Below are positions 1-8,116 of a DNA stretch of 64,000 nucleotides, piece by piece. This DNA comes from an uncultured Prevotellaceae bacterium. Its GTDB lineage: Bacteria > Bacteroidota > Bacteroidia > Bacteroidales > Muribaculaceae. The stretch covers positions 1 through 64,000 of the forward strand of contig CAMHNO010000012.1 of the NCBI GenBank assembly GCA_946186575.1. Direction: 5' to 3'. Positions within the stretch are counted from its first letter, which is position 1, and every line of letters begins with the position of its first letter. The notes under the pieces were generated by a model that saw only the letters and a list, made by a program, of their open reading frames with translations, made no database searches and was not told the origin of the DNA. Both the position numbers and the translations under genes were made by a program.

Positions 1-733
1 TCTCCCACAGCTCGGCGGGCTCACCCATCGATACCCAGATGTCGGTGTAGATAACATCGGCGTTCTTGGTGCCTTCTTTCACGTCGTCGGTCAGGGTTAT
101 TGTGCAACCATGCTCCTTGGCAATCTCGCGGCAAGTGGCAACGAGCTTATCGTCGGGCATGTTGTCCTTAGGACCGCAAGCCACGAAGTTGATACCGAGC
201 TTGGCCGAAACCACCATCAGCGAGTTGGCAACGTTGTTGCGAGCGTCGCCCATGAACACCATCTTCAGGCCCTTGTAGCGACCAAAGTTCTCCTCGATGG
301 TGAGAACGTCGGCAAGCATCTGGGTGGGATGGAACTCAGTTGTCAAGCCGTTCCACACGGGAACACCGGCATAGCGACCCAAGTTCTCAACGATTTCCTG
401 GTCAAAGCCACGATACTCAATACCGTCGAACATGCGACCGAGCACCTTAGCGGTGTCCTCGAGCGACTCCTTGTTACCCATTTGCGACGAAGCAGGGTCG
501 AGATAAGTAACACCCATACCCAGGTCGTTACCTGCTACCTCAAACGAGCAGCGAGTGCGGGTAGAAGTTTTCTCAAACAAGAGCACGATGTTCTTGCCGG
601 TGAGATACTTGTGAGGGGTGTTGGTGCGCTTCAGGCGCTTGAAATCTTTAGAGAGTTCGAGTAAGTACTGAATTTCCTCGGTAGTGAAGTCTAACAACTT
701 CAAGAAATTTCTTCCTGATAAGCTTCTTGGCAT
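1..733 (-). CDS. argF: Ornithine carbamoyltransferase (partial, 3' end outside window)
   Basis: This cytoplasmic enzyme joins carbamoyl phosphate and ornithine to give citrulline, or works in the reverse direction in arginine catabolism. The N-terminal 244 residues are present and the gene runs off the left edge. The carbamoyl-phosphate signature STRTR (about residues 55-59) and the HPTQ motif (about 134-137) are both visible and diagnostic of transcarbamylases. The start MPRSLSGRNFLKLLDF is the usual beginning of bacterial enzymes and fixes the ATG at 733. The gene is divergent from pruA and arcA. With arginine deiminase two genes away, it may serve biosynthesis, the deiminase pathway, or both; the sequence does not decide. 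Confidence 0.95.
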   Translation of the reverse strand, partial: MPRSLSGRNFLKLLDFTTEEIQYLLELSKDFKRLKRTNTPHKYLTGKNIVLLFEKTSTRTRCSFEVAGNDLGMGVTYLDPASSQMGNKESLEDTAKVLGRMFDGIEYRGFDQEIVENLGRYAGVPVWNGLTTEFHPTQMLADVLTIEENFGRYKGLKMVFMGDARNNVANSLMVVSAKLGINFVACGPKDNMPDDKLVATCREIAKEHGCTITLTDDVKEGTKNADVIYTDIWVSMGEPAELWE

Positions 734-787
734 AGCAGTAAATAGTTTTTATAGTTAATATTAATGTGTATTTTTTGAAATTTGCCG

Positions 788-795
788 CAAAGGTA
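788..795 (-). promoter_or_regulatory. Bacteroidota -7 promoter box for argF
   Basis: TACCTTTG on the minus strand matches the Bacteroidota -7 consensus TAnnTTTG and lies about 55 bases upstream of the argF ATG. No well-spaced -33 TTTG was found. Confidence 0.5.
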
Positions 796-954
796 AGCAT
801 TTTACCTCAACAAAAGAACGTTTTTAACCACTAATTTTCACTAATAATATCTAAAGCTGAGATTTGTGGTAATAAAAATATCTAAAAATACACAGTCAGA
901 CTTTGTTTGACTCAGTCCGACGTGGTCCGACTAAATCTGGCCTCTTTAAATTAC

Positions 955-977
955 GCAAATCTCGTGGTGAGATTTGC
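955..977. promoter_or_regulatory. Perfect 9-bp inverted repeat upstream of pruA (candidate operator)
   Basis: GCAAATCTC, a five-base spacer, then GAGATTTGC form a perfect dyad that ends ten bases before the -33 box of the pruA promoter. A further half-site GAGATTTG occurs at about 859-866. The 340-base argF-pruA gap has no gene; it holds this dyad, the two promoters, and another imperfect dyad rich in AGTC/GACT at about 893-930. Position suggests a regulator of the arginine/proline genes; the regulator itself is not identified. Confidence 0.4.
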
Positions 978-987
978 GGTGGTTTGT

Positions 988-1019
988 TTTGGCATTTTGA
1001 GTAATAATTATTATCTTTG
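988..1019 (+). promoter_or_regulatory. Consensus Bacteroidota promoter for pruA
   Basis: TTTG (988-991), 20 bases, then TATCTTTG (1012-1019) match the -33/-7 consensus in both sequence and spacing. The pruA ATG follows at 1074, leaving a leader of roughly 48 bases. Confidence 0.75.
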
Positions 1020-1073
1020 CACGCACAACCATTGACACAACTTATTTCACTATAAAATATAATAAAACTAATC

Positions 1074-2699
1074 ATGAACAATTCAATTATCAATTTTCCA
1101 CTTCCAGCTAATGAGCCAGTAAAGGCTTATATGCCTGGATCACCCGAGCGTGTAGCATTAGAGAAAGAACTTGAGCGCCAGAGCAAGCTGGTGGTAGAAA
1201 TCCCTATCATCATTGGTGGCAAAGAGATTCGCACCGGCGATATGGGCGAGGTTACCTGCCCCCACGACCACAAGCACGTGATTGCCCGTTACCACAAGGT
1301 GGGCAAGAAGGAGGTTGAAATGGCTATCGATGCTGCCATGAAGGCTTGGAAAGAGTGGAGCTGCACACCCTGGACCACCCGTGCCGCTATCGTGATGAAG
1401 ATGGCTGAGCTGCTTGCTACCAAGTACCGCCCCATCATGAATGCCGCTACCATGCTTGGCCAGAGCAAGAACTTCTTCCAGGCCGAGATTGACTCGGCTT
1501 GCGAGACTATCGACTTCTTCCGTTACAATGTGCACTATGCATCTAAGATATATGCCATGCAGCCCAAGGACGGCGTGGCACAACTCAACCACACCGAGTA
1601 TCGCCCACTCGAGGGCTTTATCCTGGCTGTGACTCCATTTAACTTCACCTCAATTGCCAGCAACCTGTGCATGACTCCCGTGCTCATGGGTAACGTGGCA
1701 CTGTGGAAACCATCGACCACTGCCTTGCTGAGCAACTACTACCTGATGCAGCTCTACAAAGAGGCTGGTCTGCCCGACGGCGTAGTTAACTTCCTGCCCG
1801 GTAGCGGCGCCCTCATTGGCGAGGTTGCCACCGAGTCGAAGTACTTCTCAGGAATCCACTTCACTGGCAGCACTGCCACCTTCAAGTCGCTGTGGAAGCA
1901 AGCGAGCATGAATGTTGACAAGTACATCTCTTATCCACGCCTCGTGGGCGAGACTGGCGGCAAGGACTTCATCTTCGTTCACCCCAGTGCCGATCCTAAG
2001 GCTGTTGCCACTGCTGCCTTCTGTGGAGCTTACGAGTTCCAGGGCCAGAAGTGCTCGGCAGCATCGCGCATGTACATCCCCAAGAGCCTGTGGGCTGGTG
2101 TTCTGGCCGACATGAAGGCTATGGCCGCCGAGGTTAAGATGGGCGACGTGATGGACCCCAGCAACTTCGTCAATGCCGTTATCGACAAGGCTTCGTTCGA
2201 CAAGGCTAAATCTTATATCGACTTCGCACGCGAGGCCAAGGATGCCGAGGTTGTGATGGGTGGCAACTGCGACTGCAGCAAGGGCTGGTTTGTAGAGCCC
2301 ACCATCATCGAGACCAGCAATCCTCACTTCAAGTCGATGGAAGAGGAAATCTTCGCTCCCGTGCTCACCGTTTACCCCTACGACGACGAGAAGTGGGAAG
2401 AGGTAGTGAAAGAGTGCGATGCCACCTCACCTTACGGCTTGACTGGTGCAGTGTTTGGACGCGACCGCATGGCCGTTGAGAAGATTACCGATGCGCTGCG
2501 TTACACAGCCGGCAACTTCTACATCAACGATAAGCCAACTGGCGCTGTTGTGGGTATGCAGCCCTTCGGTGGAGCACGTGCCAGCGGCACCAACGACAAG
2601 GCTGGTGGCGAGTTCAACCTCATCCGCTGGATTATCCCGCGCGTGATCAAGGAGACTCTGGTGTCGCCCACCGACTATCGCTACACCTATATGAAATAA
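1074..2699 (+). CDS. pruA: L-glutamate gamma-semialdehyde (1-pyrroline-5-carboxylate) dehydrogenase
   Basis: The enzyme oxidises glutamate semialdehyde, the product of proline or ornithine breakdown, to glutamate with NAD+. At 541 residues it has the length of the stand-alone ALDH4 family and lacks a proline dehydrogenase domain. Visible catalytic elements are the general base Glu293 in VGETGGKD, the nucleophile Cys327 in FQGQKCSAA, and the oxyanion Asn190 in TPFNFT. It is transcribed with arcA 108 bases downstream and is divergent from argF, so arginine carbon could pass through citrulline and ornithine to glutamate. The aminotransferase needed to make the semialdehyde from ornithine is not in the window. 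Confidence 0.95.
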   Translation: MNNSIINFPLPANEPVKAYMPGSPERVALEKELERQSKLVVEIPIIIGGKEIRTGDMGEVTCPHDHKHVIARYHKVGKKEVEMAIDAAMKAWKEWSCTPWTTRAAIVMKMAELLATKYRPIMNAATMLGQSKNFFQAEIDSACETIDFFRYNVHYASKIYAMQPKDGVAQLNHTEYRPLEGFILAVTPFNFTSIASNLCMTPVLMGNVALWKPSTTALLSNYYLMQLYKEAGLPDGVVNFLPGSGALIGEVATESKYFSGIHFTGSTATFKSLWKQASMNVDKYISYPRLVGETGGKDFIFVHPSADPKAVATAAFCGAYEFQGQKCSAASRMYIPKSLWAGVLADMKAMAAEVKMGDVMDPSNFVNAVIDKASFDKAKSYIDFAREAKDAEVVMGGNCDCSKGWFVEPTIIETSNPHFKSMEEEIFAPVLTVYPYDDEKWEEVVKECDATSPYGLTGAVFGRDRMAVEKITDALRYTAGNFYINDKPTGAVVGMQPFGGARASGTNDKAGGEFNLIRWIIPRVIKETLVSPTDYRYTYMK

Positions 2700-2753
2700 T
2701 ATATACAATTATTATATACTTTGCTGTAAAACAACTATCTTGACCCTCGGCTT

Positions 2754-2784
2754 CTGCAATCGCTCTTTCCCAGGGCGATTGCGG
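2754..2784 (+). promoter_or_regulatory. Hairpin in the arcA leader
   Basis: GCAATCGC and GCGATTGC (2756-2763 and 2775-2782) pair perfectly, and wobble pairs extend the stem outward. The hairpin ends 23 bases before the arcA ATG and has no T-run, so it is more likely a processing or translation-control element than a terminator. A near-match to a -7 box (TATACTTTG) lies upstream at about 2715-2723. Confidence 0.35.
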
Positions 2785-2807
2785 AGGCACAAGGGCAATG
2801 AAAATGT

Positions 2808-4058
2808 ATGGACAAGAAACAACTAAAACCTTGCAACGTAAACGTGAGTTCCGAAACTGGTAGGCTCAGGGCTGTGCTGCTGCACCGCCCCGGCGTTGAG
2901 ATTGAGCGCATGACACCGCTCAACGCCAATGCCGCGCTCTACAGCGACATCCTCAACAAGCCTATCGTTGACGAGGAATACCGCAACTTCAGTGGTGTGC
3001 TCGAGCGCTGGACCGATGTTTACTATGTGCAAGACATCCTGGAAGAATTATTAACCGACGAGCAAGTGCGCAGTGAGTTGCTCACCGCAAGCCTGCGCGG
3101 ATGTGTGCAGAAGACTGCGAGCGTGATAAATGAAATGGCTGGCGACGACCCCAAGAAACTCGCTCAGGTGCTGATTGAAGGCTGCGAAGATCCGGCATGG
3201 GATGGAGTGAGCGAGCACCGCTATCTGCTCAAGCCCTTGTATAATCTGTTTTTCACTCGCGACGCTTCGTCCACAGTTTATGACCGTGTGCTCATCAACT
3301 CAATGAGCTTTGAGGTGCGTGAGCGCGAGTCGCTGATTTATGAGGCCATATTCAAGCACTTCTTTGGTGTTGATACGCTCAATGCCATGGCTTGGAATCC
3401 ATACGCCCGCACCGAGGGCGGCGACGTGCAGATTGCCAGTGCCGACACCTTGTGCATAGGCCAAGGCATACGCACCAACCGCAAGGGCATTGAGTATCTG
3501 GCTCAAACCTTCGCCCGCGAGCGTGAGCATTTCACAATCGTGGCCCAGGAGCTGCCCAAGGAGCCCGAGTCGTTCATCCATCTCGACATGGTGTTCACCT
3601 TCCTGGGCAAGCATCAGTGCATGGCGTTTGAGCCCATGCTCAAGAAGCAAGGTCTCTTTGCCGGCAAGGACACTACCATCATCACCATCGACCACGGCAA
3701 GATAAGCTACAAGAGCGCACCTAACATTGTGGAAGCGCTCAATAGTCTTGGATGGGAGATAGAACCAGTGATTGGCGGTGGCAGCGACCCATGGACACAA
3801 CTTCGCGAGCAGTGGCACAGCGGTGCCAACTTCTTCTCGCTTGGCGACGGCAAGATACTGGGTTATCGCCGCAACACTCACACCATCGAAGCGCTTGACA
3901 AAGCAGGCTTTGCCGTGCTCAACGCCGAGGACATCGTTGGTGGCAAGGTCAATATGAACGACTACGAGAAGTTTGTGGCAGCCTTCCCTGGCAGCGAGCT
4001 TCCCCGCGCCGGCGGTGGTGCCCGCTGCATGACCATGCCCATCCTGCGCGACCTCTAG
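2808..4058 (+). CDS. arcA: Arginine deiminase
   Basis: It hydrolyses arginine to citrulline and ammonia in the cytoplasm, the first step of the arginine deiminase pathway. The 416-residue length is typical. Family motifs are present: NLFFTRDAS in the first third, RTEGGDVQ, FIHLD, and the C-terminal GGGARCMTMP with the catalytic nucleophile Cys407. The start MDKKQLKPCNVNVSSETGRL is followed by the usual guanidino-group-modifying core. It follows pruA on the same strand, and ornithine carbamoyltransferase lies just beyond. No carbamate kinase or arginine/ornithine antiporter is visible, so how energy is recovered from carbamoyl phosphate cannot be judged here. Confidence 0.95.
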   Translation: MDKKQLKPCNVNVSSETGRLRAVLLHRPGVEIERMTPLNANAALYSDILNKPIVDEEYRNFSGVLERWTDVYYVQDILEELLTDEQVRSELLTASLRGCVQKTASVINEMAGDDPKKLAQVLIEGCEDPAWDGVSEHRYLLKPLYNLFFTRDASSTVYDRVLINSMSFEVRERESLIYEAIFKHFFGVDTLNAMAWNPYARTEGGDVQIASADTLCIGQGIRTNRKGIEYLAQTFAREREHFTIVAQELPKEPESFIHLDMVFTFLGKHQCMAFEPMLKKQGLFAGKDTTIITIDHGKISYKSAPNIVEALNSLGWEIEPVIGGGSDPWTQLREQWHSGANFFSLGDGKILGYRRNTHTIEALDKAGFAVLNAEDIVGGKVNMNDYEKFVAAFPGSELPRAGGGARCMTMPILRDL

Positions 4059-4107
4059 AAGACAAAGTAAGAACAACGTTCTTATTCGTTTTATTAAAGA
4101 CAAAAGC

Positions 4108-4140
4108 ACACCCGAGCCACATGACAAGCGGCTCGGGTGT
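4108..4140 (-). terminator. Hairpin terminator (copy 1 of a duplicated sequence)
   Basis: ACACCCGAGCC and GGCTCGGGTGT form an 11-bp perfect stem with an 11-base loop. On the minus strand it is followed by GCTTTTGTCTTT, fitting a terminator for the gene ending at 4289. An identical hairpin occurs at 6959-6991 on the other side of that gene. Confidence 0.6.
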
Positions 4141-4164
4141 GCTGTGTGTATGTCGCAAAAAAAT

Positions 4165-4193
4165 GTCCTCAAAAGAACCGTCCCTTTGAGGAC
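4165..4193 (+). repeat. TCCTCAAA palindromic element, copy 1
   Basis: GTCCTCAAA and TTTGAGGAC (9-bp arms) enclose AGAACCGTCCC. Related copies are at 6919-6947 (inverted), 7015-7043 and 41356-41385. Extra half-copies, TTTGAGGAC-like, sit just outside this one at about 4199-4207. Confidence 0.85.
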
Positions 4194-4288
4194 ATCCCTT
4201 TGAGGACACTCTTCATTCTTTCTATGTTAATCATCTATACCTTTATGATATATTGAGAGGTCAAAGTAACCAAATCTATCGCTCCAAA

Positions 4289-6787
4289 TTAAAGTCCTAC
4301 AGGTTTCATTTCGCAATAACGTTCATACCATTGTTTCTTTTCCGGTGTCTCAATCGGGTCGTATTCGGAGATGATGCAACCTGTATAAAGGTCATCTGCA
4401 AGGGCAAGAATAATGTTTGCTAGTTCTATTGTATTTTCAAACTCGCTGCCTTTAGGACAGAACATCCGTTCACTTTTGATGGCTTCATATCCATATATTG
4501 CCCCCATTATATTTCCTGTGATTGCCCCGGTGGAATCACTGTCGCCGTCGTAGTTTACTGCTGCTGTAATGGCGACTCGCATATTATCAATATGCCGGAT
4601 AGCACAATATAGAGATATTGCCCACGCCTCTTCTGCTGTCCACCCTTCTCCCAACTGTCGGATGGCATCTGAATCTGAGATGTCTGACTGTGCAAGGCGA
4701 ACTGCAGTCAATGTGAGATTCTTCAAATACTCCTTATCATCATTAGGCGCTTCCATCTTCATCATAATGTCCAGGCCATCACTCACAATGTCTATGATGG
4801 TAGCCTTTACCTCTTCTGGTGTCAGAGGAACAATCCGCGAGATGAGTAACGTCATCTGTGCTGCAGGTAGATAACCTAACGGATGCAGATGTGTTACTTT
4901 AGCGATATGAGCACCTGCTTGTGCAAGTCGTTCCGTGGAATAACCACCATGCGCTGCATCGAAAAGTCCCATCGGTGCCACTCGCATAATACCGCCACAT
5001 CCTTTGCTGTTGTTCTGTGGATTATCGTGATTGAAGATGGCTTCACAAGCACTCATACACGTAGTGCCTGGTGCACGGCGATGAGCCAGCTCAGGAAGGT
5101 CGCGTAGCCAAGTATAATGGAAATCATTGATAAGAATTTCGCGTTTTAGACCTGTTTGCGTATAATACCAGTCCAAGTATGCTCCATCCACATAATTCTC
5201 AGGCTGTCCCCCAATGCCTCGCATGCATCCTCTCGTCACACCCATCAGCATACCATTGGCTGTAAAGAGCGTCATCTGTGTATCGTCACTAACTAATGCC
5301 CTGCCGCTATGCTTGTCTATCTCAAACCGAGTGATTCCGTGTTCACCATATCGCTGAATAATCGCCCTGCGATTCATGAATTCCACAGGATAGCCAAGAG
5401 CATCACCTGCAGCCCCTGCCATCAGACTGCCACGTATGCAATCCTTAATACGACTCCTGCGTTCTTCCCTTCTGCAGGCTATGCTTTTTACATATTGTCC
5501 GATGAAAGCCTCTTGCTCTTTTGTCTCGGGTGTTACACGATGATTTGACTTGGGCATTTCCGAGAACAGGTTGCGCAGACAGGTCAACGCATCCTCAATA
5601 GTGGGATCTTCCATACCTTCTGCCCTAAGACAAGCCACGATAGTTCCCGTTCTTCCAACACCTCCCCAACAATGAATGTAGATATAGCCGTCGTCTCGCT
5701 TTGATAGTTCTGTTATTTTGTCTATAAGCCTATACACTTCATGGGTGCTCTTTGGTGTACTTACATCACGGATAGGGAAACGGTCGTATGTACAACCACT
5801 TGATAAAAGATGAGCGTAAGGACGTAATTCGCCCTCTTCAGTTAGGTCAATGAAATGACGCACCCCGAAATGTAGCATGTTTCGTATCTTGTCTTTAGCT
5901 TTTTCTCCATTTTTGTCACCAGGGTATTCACCTGCGAATGTGTGACCAGTGCCAATGTAATAAGACTGATAGAGTGGACGAGAGACAAAAGCCTCGAAAC
6001 GGTCGTTGATGTCAAGCAACTCTTTTGGTAGCAATTCCCGGCACTTTTCTCTCAATTCCCGTGGTAGTCCCTCATGAGGATAACAGAAAAGAGGGTGTAC
6101 ATTAGCAATCGAAGCAGTCATAGCACCGATAGTATTAGAGTCGCCTCCCATTGAGATGGCCAGGCGCAACGCTTTTAGTGCATTGCCACCTTGCAGATAG
6201 GCCATAATCGCTATGGGCACACTACCTTGACAGGACGAGTCAAACTTGTAACCGTCACGAATATCCCTCAAATCAATGTTGAGATCGTAACCGAAATTGT
6301 CTTGTATGTAGTACTTTATACGCTCATTTGCGCCCCACCGTTCATTCTTCTGCATATAGACACAGGCTGCAATTACTTGTGCCCCTTTGATCCCTTCTGT
6401 ATGGTCGTGGCTGACAGATGCCGTTATACGAGCCAGTTCCAATGCCTCTTCAAGAGAGTTTGCATACATTCCCACAGGACTTACTCGCATAGCGGATCCA
6501 TTACCATAGCTGCCGTATGGCTGAGGATTGTCAGAATTCAGCCATTTGCCAAACAAATGGCCATATCCTGCATGAGGGTATCTGCGTCCCATTTCCTGCA
6601 TAATTTTCACAAGGCTGTTAGTCCTATGCGACGGGTCTTCCATTAGCCACTTGGCTACAGCCAGTGTCATCACCGTGTTATCTGTAAAATGGCTTCCCTC
6701 AGGCAGTAGTTCAAAATCCTCTGTCTTCACATTGTGTCGTTCTCTTGTAGAACCGACAATATCACCAATAATTGCTCCTAACATCAT
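4289..6787 (-). CDS. Tri-domain protein: ADP-ribosylglycohydrolase / tyrosine-type phosphatase / ADP-ribosylglycohydrolase
   Basis: The 832 residues hold three domains. Residues 1-265 are an ADP-ribosylglycohydrolase (DraG/ARH) fold with metal motifs FTDNT (34-38) and GGDSNTIGA (214-222). Residues 270-440 are a dual-specificity/tyrosine phosphatase with the P-loop HCWGGVGRTG (Cys373, Arg379). Residues 446-805 are a second ADP-ribosylglycohydrolase with canonical SDDTQMT (500-506) and DGDSDSTGA (747-755). In the first domain, Asn replaces the usual Asp in both metal motifs (TDNT for TDDT, DSNT for DSDT), so it may be altered or inactive. Known ARH enzymes remove ADP-ribose from proteins or small molecules; the substrate here is unknown. 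No signal peptide is visible, so it is probably cytoplasmic. It is a single-gene unit between direct repeats. Confidence 0.85.
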   Translation of the reverse strand: MMLGAIIGDIVGSTRERHNVKTEDFELLPEGSHFTDNTVMTLAVAKWLMEDPSHRTNSLVKIMQEMGRRYPHAGYGHLFGKWLNSDNPQPYGSYGNGSAMRVSPVGMYANSLEEALELARITASVSHDHTEGIKGAQVIAACVYMQKNERWGANERIKYYIQDNFGYDLNIDLRDIRDGYKFDSSCQGSVPIAIMAYLQGGNALKALRLAISMGGDSNTIGAMTASIANVHPLFCYPHEGLPRELREKCRELLPKELLDINDRFEAFVSRPLYQSYYIGTGHTFAGEYPGDKNGEKAKDKIRNMLHFGVRHFIDLTEEGELRPYAHLLSSGCTYDRFPIRDVSTPKSTHEVYRLIDKITELSKRDDGYIYIHCWGGVGRTGTIVACLRAEGMEDPTIEDALTCLRNLFSEMPKSNHRVTPETKEQEAFIGQYVKSIACRREERRSRIKDCIRGSLMAGAAGDALGYPVEFMNRRAIIQRYGEHGITRFEIDKHSGRALVSDDTQMTLFTANGMLMGVTRGCMRGIGGQPENYVDGAYLDWYYTQTGLKREILINDFHYTWLRDLPELAHRRAPGTTCMSACEAIFNHDNPQNNSKGCGGIMRVAPMGLFDAAHGGYSTERLAQAGAHIAKVTHLHPLGYLPAAQMTLLISRIVPLTPEEVKATIIDIVSDGLDIMMKMEAPNDDKEYLKNLTLTAVRLAQSDISDSDAIRQLGEGWTAEEAWAISLYCAIRHIDNMRVAITAAVNYDGDSDSTGAITGNIMGAIYGYEAIKSERMFCPKGSEFENTIELANIILALADDLYTGCIISEYDPIETPEKKQWYERYCEMKPVGL

Positions 6788-6830
6788 TCAATTTTCCTAA
6801 GTTCCTTATCTTCTTATCAATTTTGCAATG

Positions 6831-6838
6831 CAAATATA
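6831..6838 (-). promoter_or_regulatory. -7 promoter box for the ARH fusion gene
   Basis: TATATTTG on the minus strand fits TAnnTTTG and lies 44 bases upstream of the ATG at 6787. The gene therefore carries its own promoter inside the repeat-flanked segment. Confidence 0.5.
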
Positions 6839-6918
6839 GCGATATTTCCCCAGGCGCCCTTGTTCCTTTCCTTTGAATTAACTACAATTAAGTTATAGAG
6901 GCTGTTATTGGGTATTAC

Positions 6919-6947
6919 GTCCTCAAAGGGATGGTTCTTTTGAGGAC
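6919..6947 (-). repeat. TCCTCAAA palindromic element, inverted copy
   Basis: This is the reverse complement of the 4165-4193 element with one internal change (ACCATCCC for ACCGTCCC). Together with that copy it brackets the fusion gene as an inverted pair. Confidence 0.8.
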
Positions 6948-6958
6948 ACTTTGAGGAT

Positions 6959-7058
6959 ACACCCGAGCCACATGACAAGCGGCTCGGGTGTGCTGTGTGT
7001 ATGTCGCAAAAAATGTCCTCAAAAGAATCGTCCCTTTGAGGACAGTTCTTTTGAGGAC
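6959..7058 (+). repeat. Direct repeat, right copy, with TCCTCAAA element
   Basis: Positions 6959-7044 duplicate 4108-4194, including the 11-bp hairpin (6959-6991) and a TCCTCAAA element (7015-7043). A partial inverted copy, GTTCTTTTGAGGAC, follows to 7058. The 6788-7096 gap has no gene; it is filled by the promoter above and these repeats. Confidence 0.9.
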
Positions 7059-7096
7059 ATGTTGTGGCTGGTGGTGATAGTTGTAACCTCGTGTTG

Positions 7097-7744
7097 TTAT
7101 CGGCTGCGGGTGGCGATTTGGAACGAGCTCATCGTGTAGAGTTGGTCGCCATTGGAGAAGCTGATGTTGAAGTCGGCAACACCGTTCTTGAGCTTCTTGG
7201 TCGCAATCACCTCGGCCTGATAGCGCACCGCCTTGCCTGGCCCTAACTCGCTGATGATAGCGGTGGGCGAGAGGTAGATTTGCTTGGTGCCAGTCACGGT
7301 GATCACAGGAGCGATGTCATAGACGTAATCGTTGCCCATGTTGCGAATGTCGAAGATGAGCTTGGCGTGCTCCTCGGCATCGATGCTGTTGTTCTCATAG
7401 CTCTCAACGAGGCGGATGTTCTCGATGTAGATGTTGGCGTAGGGGCTGTAGGAGTTGTTCTGATGATAGTCGTCGTAGTCATAGCCGTTGTAGTAGTCGC
7501 TCGTGCGGCTCTCTTTGCTGGTCTTTGGAGCTGTGGCTGCTGCGCCTATAGCGCCACCTATCACCATGCCGGCGAGCCTGCCAGCATCGCTGCCTCTCCA
7601 GCCTCCGGTGATTCCACCAATGGCCGAGCCAAACATGCCGCCCACACTCGCTCCGGTTGCTACTCCGAAGAACTGATTTGCACTCTGGCAGCTCGACATA
7701 AATATGAGTGCAGCACCCATTGCTGCGATAATAATCTTTTTCAT
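7097..7744 (-). CDS. Glycine-zipper lipoprotein, function unknown
   Basis: The 215-residue protein starts with a lipoprotein signal ending in the lipobox FMSSC (Cys19). Residues about 31-70 form a Gly-rich zipper (VGGMFGSAIGGITGG, GMVIGGAIGAAA) of the kind that packs into membranes. A Tyr/Asp-rich linker and a C-terminal beta-type domain (about 105-215) follow. It should be anchored in the envelope. The family recurs in Bacteroidales but I cannot name a function. It is a single gene; if the 4.2-7.0 kb segment is an insertion, this gene originally lay just downstream of arcA, converging on it. Confidence 0.75.
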   Translation of the reverse strand: MKKIIIAAMGAALIFMSSCQSANQFFGVATGASVGGMFGSAIGGITGGWRGSDAGRLAGMVIGGAIGAAATAPKTSKESRTSDYYNGYDYDDYHQNNSYSPYANIYIENIRLVESYENNSIDAEEHAKLIFDIRNMGNDYVYDIAPVITVTGTKQIYLSPTAIISELGPGKAVRYQAEVIATKKLKNGVADFNISFSNGDQLYTMSSFQIATRSR

Positions 7745-8116
7745 AATAAATTCTTCTTAATGTTCAATGCTAAAACGATATTAAATTTCGGTGTGCTAAA
7801 GTAGTAAATAACTGCCTTTGTGCCAAAAAAAATTGACAAAGAAAACAATATTTACCATAAACCGACCATTTTTTGGTATTTTTTGTCATTTATAAGACGT
7901 GAAAAACTCAAGAAGGTTTAACACCAAGCATTTATATTGTTGTGGTCAATAACATCTGAGTCAGGTAGTACGAAAAATAGGGCAATAAACATCAAAGAGA
8001 ATCATTTTTGTCGTTTTCATTTGTTTGAATCACGAAAAAATAGTAACTTGCAAAACTTTTCCTCAAAAAATGGAAAAATCATGTCTAAATTAATCAATCT
8101 AAAACACATAAAGATT
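7745..8116. other. 372-base gap without a gene
   Basis: AT-rich DNA between a minus-strand lipoprotein gene and a plus-strand nuclease gene, so it must hold both promoters. I find only weak matches to the -7 consensus (for example TAACTTG at 8044-8050, one base short). An in-frame ATG at 8081 gives a longer leader without a signal peptide and is not preferred. Confidence 0.4.

Larger units (their letters stand above)
4108..4194 (+). repeat. 87-bp direct repeat, left copy, flanking the ARH fusion gene
   Basis: This segment, comprising the hairpin and the following TCCTCAAA-type element, is repeated at 6959-7044. The copies differ only by one A in an A-run and one C/T change. The offset is 2851 bases and encloses the gene 4289-6787. 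Confidence 0.9.

Noticed and set aside
896-1093. 65-residue minus-strand frame over the pruA promoter
   Set aside because: Covers promoter and operator dyad, no start context, no family pattern.
3300-4172. 290-residue open frame antisense to arcA
   Set aside because: Shadow of arcA; crosses the duplicated terminator hairpin.
4289-6787. Two adjacent ARH genes misjoined by assembly
   Set aside because: One continuous frame with a coherent phosphatase domain between them and no repeated DNA at the domain borders.
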